A stretch of 64,000 bases of DNA, from assembly GCF_030316895.1 (NCBI RefSeq), contig NZ_JASZYV010000001.1, positions 1,550,001 through 1,614,000 on the forward strand, in the 5' to 3' direction. This DNA is from Variovorax dokdonensis. Lineage in GTDB: Bacteria > Pseudomonadota > Gammaproteobacteria > Burkholderiales > Burkholderiaceae_C. The notes under the pieces are model-generated. The model saw only the letters and a list, made by a program, of their open reading frames with translations, made no database searches and had not been told where the DNA came from. Shown here one piece after another: positions 1-8,378 of this stretch (positions are counted from its first letter, which is position 1; each line of letters opens with the position of its first letter). The translations under genes and the position numbers were made by a program.

Positions 1-1
1 G

Positions 2-265
2 GGTCCATGGGCGCGCATGCCGCGCCATGTGCTCGCCCTTTTGGCCGTGGTGGTGGGCGTGGTCTTCTACATGCTGGCCGGGCAGGCGCTGGGTTTCCTG
101 GTCTGCGCGTCGCTCGTCCTTCTGGCCTGCATGCTGGCGCTGGGCGTGCGGCCGGGCCTCGCCGTGCTGGTGGCGGTGGTTGCGTCGCTGGTCATCCATT
201 TCGCCTTCTACAAGCTGCTGCGCGTGCCGCTGCCGTGGGGCGTGCTGCAGCCCATCGCCTGGTAA
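2..265 (+). CDS. TctB-family small membrane subunit of a tripartite tricarboxylate transporter (5' end missing)
   Basis: The frame is open from the first bases of the window, so only the C-terminal part is present (about 87 codons). It is almost entirely hydrophobic, with three likely membrane segments and a short charged tail containing KLLRVPLPWG. TctB proteins are the small membrane subunit that pairs with the large TctA permease and a periplasmic TctC binding protein. The identification rests mainly on position: it lies 44 bases upstream of a clear tctA in the same direction, and the FYKLLRVPLPWG-like ending is common in TctB. Any tctC partner would lie left of the window. The gene is broken only by the window boundary. 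Confidence 0.75.
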   Translation, partial: GPWARMPRHVLALLAVVVGVVFYMLAGQALGFLVCASLVLLACMLALGVRPGLAVLVAVVASLVIHFAFYKLLRVPLPWGVLQPIAW

Positions 266-309
266 TGCTTCGCGCCTGACCCTAGACCCAACGGGAACGA
301 GAACGCAGG

Positions 310-1812
310 ATGGAACAAGCTCTGGCGCAAGCCTTCGCGATGGTGTTCGACCCCTACACCTTGCTGGTGATGGTGCTCGCATCGCTCTACGGATTGTTCG
401 TGGGGGCCGTGCCGGGCTTGTCCGCCACCATGGCCATTGCGCTGCTGGTGCCGGTGACCTTCTTCATGCAGCCGATCCCGGCCATTGCCGCCATGGTCAC
501 GGCCACGGCCATGGCCATCTTCTCGGGCGACATTCCCGGCTGCCTGCTGCGCATACCGGGCACGCCGGCTTCGGCGGCCTACACCGACGAAGCCTTCGCC
601 CTCACCCGAAAAGGGCAGGCCGAAGTGGCCTTGGGCGCGGGCCTGGTGTTCTCGGCGGTGGGTGGCTTGTTCGGCACCGTGGTGCTGATCGTGGCTTCGC
701 CGGCGCTGGCGGAGTTCGCGCTCAACTTCAGCTCGTTCGAGTATTTCTGGCTGGTGCTGCTGGGCCTGACCTGCGCGGTGTTCATCACGTCGGATCGCCC
801 GCTGAAGGGCGTGGTGATGCTGCTGCTGGGCCTCATGGTGGCCTGCATCGGCCTGAACAATCCGGCGGGCTTTCCCCGCTTTACCTTGGGCAACGCGGAG
901 ATGACGGGCGGCATCGGCATGATCCCGATGATGATCGGCATGTTCGCCATCTCGCAGGTCATCCGCCACGCCGTCGACACCTCGCCGCCGGGCGAGCTGG
1001 CGGTGGAAAAGGTGGGCAGCGTCTTGGCGGGCCAGTGGCGGCTGGCCAAGCGCTATCCGGTTCAGATCCTGCGCGGCAGCACGCTGGGCACGGTGGTGGG
1101 CGCGCTGCCAGGTGCGGGTGCCGACATCGCGGCATGGATGTCGTATGCGGTGAGCAAGAAGTTTTCGAAGGAGCCCGAGAAGTTCGGCACCGGCCATGTG
1201 GAAGGCATCGTCGAATCGGGCGCGGCCAACAACAGTGCGCTGGCCGGCGCGTGGATCCCGGCGCTGGTGTTCGGCATTCCGGGGGATTCGATCACCGCGA
1301 TCGTGATCGGCGTGCTCTACATGAAGAACCTGAACCCTGGCCCGACCCTGTTCACCACGAACCCGCAGAACATCTACGCGGTGTTCATGCTCTTCGTGAT
1401 GGCCAACCTGATCATGATTCCGCTGGGCATCCTTTGCATCAAGGTGGCCAAGCGCATCCTTCGCGTGCCGGCCAATCTGCTGATGCCGCTCATCCTCATC
1501 TTCTGCATCGTCGGCACCTTTGCCATCAACAACTCGGTGTTCGACATCGGCGTGATGCTGGTGGCCGGCATCCTGGCCTGGCTGCTGGAGGAAAACGGCT
1601 TTCCCATCGCGCCCACCATCCTGGGCGTGGTGCTGGGCGGCATGCTGGAAGAGAACTTCATCACCTCGCTCATCAAGGCCGACGGCAACATGATGCTGTT
1701 CTTCACCCGCCCCATCGCCGCCGGTCTGGCGGTGCTGACACTGGTGATCTGGGTGGTGCCGCTGATTCGGAGGCTGCTCAGAAAGAGGGCGGGCGCTCCG
1801 GCTGCGCTCTAG
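310..1812 (+). CDS. tctA: TctA-family large permease subunit of a tripartite tricarboxylate transporter
   Basis: This is a 500-residue integral membrane protein with about 12 hydrophobic segments, the usual TctA length. It shows both internal-repeat signatures of the family: GAVPGLSATMA near residues 32-42 and GALPGAGADIAAW near 264-276. A conserved C-terminal stretch (GGMLEENFITSL) is also present. TctA forms the transport channel for organic acids delivered by a TctC binding protein, driven by an ion gradient. It follows a TctB-like gene closely and is followed by a hairpin terminator, so it is the last gene of its operon. The substrate cannot be read from the sequence. The start has a GCAGG-like site just upstream. 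Confidence 0.93.
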   Translation: MEQALAQAFAMVFDPYTLLVMVLASLYGLFVGAVPGLSATMAIALLVPVTFFMQPIPAIAAMVTATAMAIFSGDIPGCLLRIPGTPASAAYTDEAFALTRKGQAEVALGAGLVFSAVGGLFGTVVLIVASPALAEFALNFSSFEYFWLVLLGLTCAVFITSDRPLKGVVMLLLGLMVACIGLNNPAGFPRFTLGNAEMTGGIGMIPMMIGMFAISQVIRHAVDTSPPGELAVEKVGSVLAGQWRLAKRYPVQILRGSTLGTVVGALPGAGADIAAWMSYAVSKKFSKEPEKFGTGHVEGIVESGAANNSALAGAWIPALVFGIPGDSITAIVIGVLYMKNLNPGPTLFTTNPQNIYAVFMLFVMANLIMIPLGILCIKVAKRILRVPANLLMPLILIFCIVGTFAINNSVFDIGVMLVAGILAWLLEENGFPIAPTILGVVLGGMLEENFITSLIKADGNMMLFFTRPIAAGLAVLTLVIWVVPLIRRLLRKRAGAPAAL

Positions 1813-1835
1813 GGTCGAGCGAGCGCGCAAAAAAA

Positions 1836-1860
1836 GGCCCCGCATCGCGGGGCCGTCTTG
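1836..1860. terminator. Bidirectional intrinsic terminator between tctA and the DUF3597 gene
   Basis: An 8-bp perfect stem GGCCCCGC/GCGGGGCC (1836-1843 and 1847-1854) has a 3-base loop. On the plus strand it is followed by a T-containing run (GTCTTGTTTCT). On the minus strand it is followed by an uninterrupted run of T, seen as A at 1829-1835. It sits between two convergent genes and should stop both. Confidence 0.8.
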
Positions 1861-1879
1861 TTTCTGCGGGGGTGCCGGA

Positions 1880-2272
1880 TCAGTCGCGCAGTTCCGGAGG
1901 CAGCGTGCCGCCATTGGCCGCGATGCGCGACATCACCTGCTTGTGCAGCCAGATGTTCCAGGCGGCCGAGCCGGGCTCGTCGCTGCCGGAATAGGTGAAC
2001 TCGGTGGCCAGTTCCTTGCGCGCGGCCAGGCTGCTGTCCAGGCCGAGCAGCTTGAGCAGATCCACGATCGACGTCCGCCAGTTCAGCGCGGCAGCGCCGG
2101 GCATGGCGTCGAGGATCGGGGCCACATCACCCAGCGGGATGGAAGGCGGCGGCGCAGCGACCGGAGGTGCCGCAGTGGTCGTCGCGGCCGGTGCCGGTGG
2201 TGGGGCGGCCGTGACCTCGGCGGCATTGGCCGAAGGGAAAATCTTGGAAAAAATCTTGCCAAAAAAGCTCAT
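1880..2272 (-). CDS. DUF3597 domain-containing protein
   Basis: This 130-residue protein starts with MSFFGKIFSKIFPS, has a low-complexity Ala/Pro/Thr linker (about residues 17-50), and then a compact C-terminal domain containing LNWRTSIVDLLKLLG and ATEFTYSGS. That architecture matches DUF3597, a family of unknown function whose C-terminal part resembles the LysM-associated domain next to some peptidoglycan proteins. The start at 2272 was preferred to an upstream ATG because GGAGG lies seven bases before it and because the family begins with MSFFGKIF. No signal peptide is visible. It is transcribed alone and ends at the shared terminator with tctA. Confidence 0.8.
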   Translation of the reverse strand: MSFFGKIFSKIFPSANAAEVTAAPPPAPAATTTAAPPVAAPPPSIPLGDVAPILDAMPGAAALNWRTSIVDLLKLLGLDSSLAARKELATEFTYSGSDEPGSAAWNIWLHKQVMSRIAANGGTLPPELRD

Positions 2273-2658
2273 GAAAACCTCCGGCTGTCGGGATGATGGT
2301 GAGAAATGCGCGCCACCGCATGCGGCACACATGGCGTTCTAGCACACAGACCCGCGAACCGAACCCCGCACGCTGTTCGAAAATGTAGTTTCGCCCTTGG
2401 CGAAGCGCTGGGGCTCTCGCCGTCCTCCGGCATGGTGCGCGCGGTGCGCATCGCGATGGTCTGCGCCCCCTTTTGGCGCCTGAGATCGACTTGCCTCATG
2501 ACGTGATCCGGGTACTCCCGCATCGCCCGGTTAGTGGATGTACGTATTTTGAAAGTCGACCCCTTTGTTGGTAGCTGACTGAAAGCGTCCGTTCCTACGA
2601 TCGCGCTCCATCGCGCAGCCAGTGGCAGGCCGCGCTCAACCCCCAGGAGCACTCAGAG
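2273..2658. other. Intergenic region of about 390 bases without a recognised gene
   Basis: This is the space between the divergent DUF3597 gene and the second TctB/TctA operon. Short open frames on both strands have neither a convincing Shine-Dalgarno site nor family features. It must hold the promoters of both units. The relatively AT-rich stretch around 2540-2580 is the best place for the rightward promoter, but no clean -35/-10 pair can be assigned. Confidence 0.5.
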
Positions 2659-2724
2659 ATGTTGTCAGCATCGCCGTACCGCCCGGACGGCCGGACCCTT
2701 GTCGCGCGCAGGTCCGGACCATGA
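2659..2724 (+). CDS. Possible 21-residue leader peptide coupled to TctB
   Basis: ATG at 2659 is preceded by a strong AGGAG eight to ten bases upstream. The frame runs 21 codons and stops with a TGA that overlaps the TctB ATG in the arrangement ATGA (2721-2724). TctB itself has only a weak AGG-type site, so translation of this short frame could load ribosomes onto tctB. The peptide (starting MLSASPYRPDG) is basic and resembles nothing known to me. It could be a spurious frame, but the SD quality and the exact overlap favour real translation. Confidence 0.4.
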   Translation: MLSASPYRPDGRTLVARRSGP

Positions 2725-3158
2725 ACTTCCAGAATCGAAACTTCATCCGTGGCCTCGTCATGATGGCCATCGCATTGCTGTTCGGCGGCATCGCCTATCG
2801 GCACTACCCGATCGGCCAGTTCAGCCGGGGCGGGCCGGGGCTGTTCCCTTTCATGATCAGCTGCATCCTGTTCCTGATCGGCCTACTGACGGTGGTGCGT
2901 TCGCACTTCGTGCCGCCGGTGCCGCTCAACCACAGCGTCAAGAACATCGCCCTGGTGCTGCTCAGCCTGGCCGGCTTCGCCTTCGTGTCCGAGCACGTGA
3001 ACATGCTGGTGGGCATCGTCTTCCTGGTGTTCTGCGGCACGGCGGCCAGCACGCCGTACTCATGGGTGCGCAACGTGAAGATCTCCATCGGGTTGATTGC
3101 CGTGGCGTTCGCCTTCAAGAACCTGCTCGGGCTGAACCTTCCGCTGCTGGGGCAATGA
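2721..3158 (+). CDS. TctB-family small membrane subunit of a second tripartite tricarboxylate transporter
   Basis: This is a 145-residue protein starting MNFQNRNFIRGLVMM, with four hydrophobic segments. It has the TctB hallmarks of a first helix followed by a Tyr/Gly-rich loop (FGGIAYRHYPIGQFSRGGPG) and a second helix ending in a basic residue. TctB is the small membrane subunit of the TTT family. An earlier in-frame start at 2622 would add a Pro/Arg-rich extension with no membrane character, so the start at 2721 is preferred. Its stop overlaps the tctA start by four bases, so the two are translationally coupled. Confidence 0.85.
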   Translation: MNFQNRNFIRGLVMMAIALLFGGIAYRHYPIGQFSRGGPGLFPFMISCILFLIGLLTVVRSHFVPPVPLNHSVKNIALVLLSLAGFAFVSEHVNMLVGIVFLVFCGTAASTPYSWVRNVKISIGLIAVAFAFKNLLGLNLPLLGQ

Positions 3159-4684
3159 TGGAAGTCCTGCACAACCTCGCATTCGGGTTCGAGCATGCGC
3201 TGACGCTGCAGAACCTGCTGTACTGCGCCCTGGGCTGCACCGTGGGCACGCTGGTGGGCCTGCTGCCGGGCCTGGGCCCGCTGTCGACCATCAGCCTGCT
3301 GCTGCCGCTCACGTATTCGATCCCCACCAGTTCGGCGCTGATCATGCTGGCCGGCATCTACTACGGCGCGCAGTACGGCGACAGCGTCAGCGCGATCACG
3401 ATGAAGATCCCGCATGCCAGCAGCATCGTGGCCTGCATCGACGGCTACCAGATGACGCTCAAGGGCAAGACGGGCCTGGCGCTGTTCACCGCGGGCATAT
3501 CCAGCTTCATCGGCGGCACGGTGGCGATCCTGGTGCTGTCGACCATGGCGCCTGCGCTGGGCGAAGTGGGCTTCCTGTTCGGGCCGGCCGACTATTGCGC
3601 GTTGATGCTGCTGGGCTTTTTCTGCGTGAGCTTCGTCAGCAGTGGCAGCCTGCTCAACGGCCTGGCGATGGCCATGGTCGGCGTGCTGCTTGGCATGGTG
3701 GGCACCGACGTCAACAGCGGCATGATGCGCTACACGATGGACCTGCCGTTCCTGAGCGACGGCATCGGCCTGATCAGCATCGCGCTGGGCTGCTTCGGCA
3801 TTGCCGAGGTGGTGAAGAACCTGGACAGCAAGAGCACGCTCACGCCCTTCAACGGCAAGATCAAGCTGATTCCGACCTGGGCCGAGTTCAAGCGCATCAT
3901 TCCGAGCGCCTTGCGCGGCAGCGTGATCGGCTCGGCGCTGGGGATTCTTCCCGGCGGCGGCCCCACCATCGCGCAGTTCGCCGCCTACGCGGCCGACAAG
4001 CGGCTGTCGAAGTACAAGCACGAGATCGGCGACGGTGCCATCGAAGGCGTGGCCGGCCAGGCAGCGGCGGACGAAGCGGCTGCGCGCACCAGCTTCATTC
4101 CGCTGATGGCCATCGGCATTCCCGAGAACCCGGTGATGGCGCTGATGATGGCCGCCTTCATCATCAAAGGCATCCAGCCCGGCCCCAACATGATCGCCGG
4201 CCACCCGGACCTGTTCTGGGGCCTGGTGGCCAGCATGTGGGTGGGCAACTGCTTCCTGGTGCTTTTGAACGTGCCGCTGGTGCGCTACTGGCTGTCGGTG
4301 TTCAAGATCCCGTACAACGTGCTGTTCCCGGCCATCCTGTTCTTCTGCTGCGTGGGCACCTTCAGCATCAACAACAGCCTGGACGACATCTACACGACCA
4401 CCGTCTTCGGCCTGATCGGCTACACCTTCCTGCGGCTGGACATGGAAGCGGCGCCCCTGATGCTGGGCTTCATCCTCGGCCCGATGATGGAAGAGAACTT
4501 CCGCCGCGCCATGCTGCTCAGCCGAGGCGACTTCAGCATCTTCGTCACCCGGCCGATCAGCGCGACGCTGCTGGGCGCCATCGGCGTGCTGGTGGCCTGG
4601 CAGGTGTGGTCGTTCTTCCGGTCGCAGCGCCGCAAGGGCAGGGCGGCAGGCCCGGTGCTGCCGGAGCCGACTGTGACGCCCTGA
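3155..4684 (+). CDS. tctA: TctA-family large permease subunit of the second tripartite tricarboxylate transporter
   Basis: This 509-residue, multi-helix membrane protein begins MMEVLHNLAFGFEHALT, the usual TctA opening. Its two repeat signatures are LVGLLPGLGPLSTISL near residue 32 and ILPGGGPTIAQFAAYA near 263. The frame is open well upstream, but that extension overlaps the TctB gene; the ATG at 3155 lies in an ATGATGA overlap with the TctB stop and fits the family. No TctC binding protein accompanies this pair, so the permease must use a binding protein encoded elsewhere. It is the second tctA within 4.7 kb, and the two proteins differ clearly, so this is not a recent duplication. Confidence 0.93.
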   Translation: MMEVLHNLAFGFEHALTLQNLLYCALGCTVGTLVGLLPGLGPLSTISLLLPLTYSIPTSSALIMLAGIYYGAQYGDSVSAITMKIPHASSIVACIDGYQMTLKGKTGLALFTAGISSFIGGTVAILVLSTMAPALGEVGFLFGPADYCALMLLGFFCVSFVSSGSLLNGLAMAMVGVLLGMVGTDVNSGMMRYTMDLPFLSDGIGLISIALGCFGIAEVVKNLDSKSTLTPFNGKIKLIPTWAEFKRIIPSALRGSVIGSALGILPGGGPTIAQFAAYAADKRLSKYKHEIGDGAIEGVAGQAAADEAAARTSFIPLMAIGIPENPVMALMMAAFIIKGIQPGPNMIAGHPDLFWGLVASMWVGNCFLVLLNVPLVRYWLSVFKIPYNVLFPAILFFCCVGTFSINNSLDDIYTTTVFGLIGYTFLRLDMEAAPLMLGFILGPMMEENFRRAMLLSRGDFSIFVTRPISATLLGAIGVLVAWQVWSFFRSQRRKGRAAGPVLPEPTVTP

Positions 4685-4715
4685 GCCGCGCTCGATGCGG
4701 GCGGGCGGCGTAGCG

Positions 4716-5366
4716 TCAGTAGAACCCGTCCCTGCGCCGGTAGCGCTCGGCCCGTTCGCGGTCGTAATGCTCCGCGTCGAACTGCTCGCCCTGGATCGCG
4801 CGGTGCACCTGGCCGCCGGTCGGCATGCTGGCCGGATCGACGAACCGGGCCGGGTCCCAGAGGTGCGAGCGCAGGAAGGCCTTCGAGCATTGCGTGTAGG
4901 CCTCCTCGATGTCGACCAGGATGCCGAGCAAGGGCGGCTTGCCTTCGACGGCGCAAGGGGCGAGCAGCGCGGCGTCGACGGTGATTGTGGCGCGGCCGTT
5001 CACGCGAAAGGTGTCGCTCACGCCGGGCACCACGAAGAGCAGGCCGACGCGGGGATTCGCCAGGATGTTTCGCAGCGAATCGGCCAGTCGGTTGCCCGGA
5101 CGCTCGGGGATGAGCAGGGTCCGGTCGTCCAGGATTCGCACGAAGCCGGCCGGATCGCCTCTCGGGCTCACGTCGCAATGGCCCGCCGCGTCGCTGGTGG
5201 AAAGGCAGACGAAGGGCGAGCGCTCGACGAACCTGCGCGTCATCGCGTTGAGGCGCTGGCTGATCTTCGCGCAGGTCAGCGCGGCGGGCTCGCCGATCAG
5301 CGCACGAAGCTCGGCCTCGGTCGTGACGACCTCCGAGGTCAGGGGGTGGTCGGGCGGAAGGGGCAT
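4716..5366 (-). CDS. Pyridoxamine 5'-phosphate oxidase-fold family protein
   Basis: A 216-residue cytoplasmic protein beginning MPLPPDHPLTSEVVTTEAEL. It shows the split-barrel pattern of the pyridoxamine-phosphate-oxidase-like superfamily: RSPFVCLSTSDAAGHCDVSPRG near residues 49-70, then LLIPERPGNRLADSLRNIL and a conserved ANPRVGLLFVVPG segment. These proteins bind FMN, or sometimes F420 or heme; the closest type is the MSMEG_1061 group, whose substrate is unknown. The longer upstream frame was rejected because it is basic and low-complexity and overlaps the region upstream of the divergent kinase gene. It is convergent with the second tctA. Confidence 0.82.
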   Translation of the reverse strand: MPLPPDHPLTSEVVTTEAELRALIGEPAALTCAKISQRLNAMTRRFVERSPFVCLSTSDAAGHCDVSPRGDPAGFVRILDDRTLLIPERPGNRLADSLRNILANPRVGLLFVVPGVSDTFRVNGRATITVDAALLAPCAVEGKPPLLGILVDIEEAYTQCSKAFLRSHLWDPARFVDPASMPTGGQVHRAIQGEQFDAEHYDRERAERYRRRDGFY

Positions 5367-5513
5367 GGGTGCCTTTGAGGACGATGGGCAAGGACGGCGA
5401 TTGTGCCGGCGCAAGCGCTTGAATCTGCGGCTTTGTCTGTCAAGAACCGCGATGCGGCCATGCAATACTGCGCCGCAATTTTGCATGGGCGCCACGTTGC
5501 GCCAGGGCGCTCG

Positions 5514-8102
5514 ATGAACCAAGAAGACACCAACTCAGCACCGGTCGCGCGCACAGAGGGATTCCTCGACAGTTACGACTGGTCCCGCAGTGATCTCGGA
5601 CCCAGGCAGGAGTGGCCGGCGGAACTGACCGGGGCGGTGCAGCTCATGCTCGATTCGCTCATTCCGATGTGGCTGGCCTGGGGGCCTTCGTTGAGCATGG
5701 TCTACAACCCCTTGTACGTCCCCATCCTGGGAGGAAAGCACCCGCATGCGATGGGCGCGCCGTTGGCCCAGGTCTGGGCCGATGTCTGGCCGGATGTGAG
5801 CGAACTGGTGGCAACGGCGATGCGCGGGCAGGCGCTCTACCAGCGTGACCTGCTGCTGATCACCAACCGCGATGGGCAGGACGAGCAAGCCTGGTTCACC
5901 TTCTCGTACTCCCCCCTGCGAAATCGGGGGGGAGAGATTTGCGGCCTGCTGTGCGCCGTCTGGGAGACCACGCAGGAGGTCATCGCCCGCAGCCGGCTGG
6001 CCGAAAGCGAGCTGGCGCTGCAGGACAGCAACCGCAAGCTCGTCTCGCGCATGGAGGCCGCCCTGGCCGAGCGGCGCCTGTTCGCCACCATCGTCGATTC
6101 GACCCATGCCATGGTGCAGGCGGTGAATCGCGAAGGCCGCTGGAGCGCCATCAACAGTGCGGCGCGGCGGGGGTTGGCCCCGCTGTACTCGACGCCTCCG
6201 ACGATCGGCGCCAGCGTCTTCGATGCGTTGCAAGGGCCCATCGCCGACGAGGTGGCGCGCGCGTGGCGGGCCGCCCTGGCCGGGCACGAGTTCACGATCC
6301 AGCTCGAATGGGGAGAGCCGCCGCGCACGCACGAGATGACCTTCAGCACGCTGCAGGACAGTTCGGGAAAGCCGCTGGGCATCTACCAGTTCGCGCTCGA
6401 CGTGACGGAGCGAAATGCCGAGCGCCACAAGCTCGAGGCTGCCGAGGCGGAGCTGTTCAAGTCCACCAAGGCTGCGCTGCTGGAGAGCGAGCGGCAGTAC
6501 CGCGCCCTGTTCGAGGCCATCGACGAAGGCTTTTGCATCATCGAGTTTCTGGATGGTCCGCATGGCCCGTTGAGCGACTACGTCCACGTGGCGGCCAACC
6601 CGGCCTATGCCGACAACGCCGGCATTCCCAATGTGGTGGGGCAACGCGTGCGCGACATGGTGCCCGACGAGGCCGACGGCTGGGTGGAGATCTACCGCAA
6701 CGTGCTCTTGACCGGCGTGCCTGTGCGCTTCGAGCGCGAGCTGGTGCACACCGGTCGCTATCTCGAACTGGCGTCCTTTCGGCTGGAGCCGCCGGAACGC
6801 CGCCAGGTCGCCGTGCTGTTCCAGGACGTCACCAAGAGGCACCGCGCCGAGATCGCCCTGCGTGAGCTCACCGAGACGCTGGAGCGCAGGGTGGCCGAGG
6901 AGGTAGCGGAGCGCACGCGCACGCAGGAGGCGCTGCGCCAGGCGCAGAAGATGGAGGCCGTCGGCCAGCTCACCGGTGGCATCGCGCACGATTTCAACAA
7001 CATGCTGGCGGTGGTGGTGGGCTCGCTCGACCTGCTGGCACGCCGATTCGTGGATGGCGACCCCGGCGCCCGGCGATATGTGGATTCGGCGCGCGAGGGC
7101 GCAAAGCGCGCCGCGCAACTCACGCAGCGGCTGCTCGCTTTTTCGCGGCAGCAGCCGCTCAAGCCGGAGCCGCTGGACGCCAACAAGGTCGTAGCCGGCA
7201 TGTCGGACCTGCTGCGCCGATCGCTGGGCGGCGACGTGCGGCTCGAAACCGTGCTTGCCGGCGGGCTGTGGCGCACGCATGCCGACCCGAATCAGTTGGA
7301 GAGCGTGATCCTCAATCTGGCGGTCAATGGCCGGGACGCCATGCCGGAGGGCGGACGCCTCACGATCGAGACGGCCAATGCGCATCTCGACCAGCGCTAC
7401 ACGGCCGACGCGCCAGGGCTGGCGGCCGGGCAGTACGTGCTGATCGCGGTCAGCGATACCGGAACGGGCATGACGGCGGACGTGCTGGCCAAGGCCTTCG
7501 ACCCCTTCTTCACCACCAAGGAGGTCGGGCGCGGTACGGGGCTGGGGCTCAGCCAGGTGTACGGCTTCGTCAAGCAGTCGGGCGGCCACGTGAAGATCTA
7601 CTCCGAGCCGGGTGACGGAACCACGGTCAAGGTGTACCTGCCGCGGCTGACCGGCCCATCCCAGGATGAGGATCCTGCGCTTGCGGAAGTGCAGTCGCCC
7701 AGGGGCGATGGGCGGGAACTGGTGCTGGTGGTCGAGGACGAGCCGGCCGTCCGGCAGTTTTCGGTGGCCGCACTGGGCGAGCTGGGCTATCGCGTGCTCG
7801 AAGCCGACGGCGCCGCGGCCGCGCTCAAGCTGCTGGATGCGCATCCGGACATCGCCTTGCTGTTCACCGACGTGGTCATGCCCGAGGTGAATGGCCGCCG
7901 CCTGGCCGAAGAAGCCCTGCGGCGTCGCCCGGGGCTGCGGGTGCTGTTCACCACCGGCTACACCCGCAATGCGGTGGTGCACAACGGCGTGTTGGACCCG
8001 GGTGTGCAACTGCTCGGCAAGCCTTTCACTGTCGACGAACTGGCGACAAGGGTGCGCGAGGTGTTGGACGCGCCGGCGTCTGCCAGTGGGCTGGGGCGCT
8101 GA
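5514..8102 (+). CDS. Hybrid sensor histidine kinase with PAS domains and C-terminal receiver
   Basis: This 862-residue protein has no membrane segment. In order it shows: an N-terminal PAS-like sensor (about 20-165, containing PMWLAWGPSLSMVYN); two further PAS regions (about 185-300 and 325-440); a coiled linker; a HisKA dimerisation domain with the phospho-accepting His in GGIAHDFNN near 491; an HATPase domain ending with the GTGLGLSQVYGFVKQ G-box; and a receiver domain with LVVEDEP and the acceptor Asp in LLFTDVVMP near 786. The kinase senses an unknown soluble signal and relays phosphate internally. No response regulator or HPt gene is adjacent, so it is an orphan. The start at 5514 (MNQEDTNS) was chosen over an upstream ATG at 5403 because the extension overlaps the divergent neighbour's promoter area. 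Confidence 0.92.
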   Translation: MNQEDTNSAPVARTEGFLDSYDWSRSDLGPRQEWPAELTGAVQLMLDSLIPMWLAWGPSLSMVYNPLYVPILGGKHPHAMGAPLAQVWADVWPDVSELVATAMRGQALYQRDLLLITNRDGQDEQAWFTFSYSPLRNRGGEICGLLCAVWETTQEVIARSRLAESELALQDSNRKLVSRMEAALAERRLFATIVDSTHAMVQAVNREGRWSAINSAARRGLAPLYSTPPTIGASVFDALQGPIADEVARAWRAALAGHEFTIQLEWGEPPRTHEMTFSTLQDSSGKPLGIYQFALDVTERNAERHKLEAAEAELFKSTKAALLESERQYRALFEAIDEGFCIIEFLDGPHGPLSDYVHVAANPAYADNAGIPNVVGQRVRDMVPDEADGWVEIYRNVLLTGVPVRFERELVHTGRYLELASFRLEPPERRQVAVLFQDVTKRHRAEIALRELTETLERRVAEEVAERTRTQEALRQAQKMEAVGQLTGGIAHDFNNMLAVVVGSLDLLARRFVDGDPGARRYVDSAREGAKRAAQLTQRLLAFSRQQPLKPEPLDANKVVAGMSDLLRRSLGGDVRLETVLAGGLWRTHADPNQLESVILNLAVNGRDAMPEGGRLTIETANAHLDQRYTADAPGLAAGQYVLIAVSDTGTGMTADVLAKAFDPFFTTKEVGRGTGLGLSQVYGFVKQSGGHVKIYSEPGDGTTVKVYLPRLTGPSQDEDPALAEVQSPRGDGRELVLVVEDEPAVRQFSVAALGELGYRVLEADGAAAALKLLDAHPDIALLFTDVVMPEVNGRRLAEEALRRRPGLRVLFTTGYTRNAVVHNGVLDPGVQLLGKPFTVDELATRVREVLDAPASASGLGR

Positions 8103-8145
8103 GTCAGGCGGTACCTAAGCGCAACCCGGCCCTGTGCATTTGGGC

Positions 8146-8370
8146 TCAGCGTCCCTGGCGCAGGCGCTGAAAGCCGAAGATCGTCAGGTAGGCGCAGCCG
8201 CGCCGGTCCAGCGCGACGAGGCCGTTGGAGGTCAGGCGGCCGATTCGCGCGGCGTGGCGCTCGATCTTGGCCGCGGCCGGATCCGTGGCCAGCCCCTGCA
8301 GGGTCTGCCATTGCTCGGCGTTGAGGCGCAGTTTCTTGTCGGAATGGAGGTCCTTCGACGGCGTGGTCAT
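8146..8370 (-). CDS. Hypothetical 74-residue protein
   Basis: A small basic cytoplasmic protein starting MTTPSKDLHSDKKLRLN. It has an amphipathic helix (NAEQWQTLQGLATDP) and a short winged-helix-like tail (HAARIGRLTSNGLVALDRRGCAYLTIFG). The length and the LTSNGLV.LDRRG pattern hint at a small nucleic-acid-binding fold, but I do not recognise a family. It lies eight bases downstream of another tiny gene in the same direction, so the two are probably co-transcribed. The longer open frame reaching upstream only runs through that neighbour in another frame. Confidence 0.6.
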   Translation of the reverse strand: MTTPSKDLHSDKKLRLNAEQWQTLQGLATDPAAAKIERHAARIGRLTSNGLVALDRRGCAYLTIFGFQRLRQGR

Positions 8371-8378
8371 CGCGGGCG

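Noticed and set aside
208..1914. A 568-codon open frame on the minus strand across the first tctA
   Set aside because: It lies antisense to a gene with clear family motifs; its translation is His/Arg/Gln-rich low complexity, as expected for frames opposite GC-rich genes.
5535..8009. An 824-codon minus-strand open frame opposite the hybrid kinase
   Set aside because: Same pattern: antisense shadow of a high-GC gene, no domain and no ribosome site.
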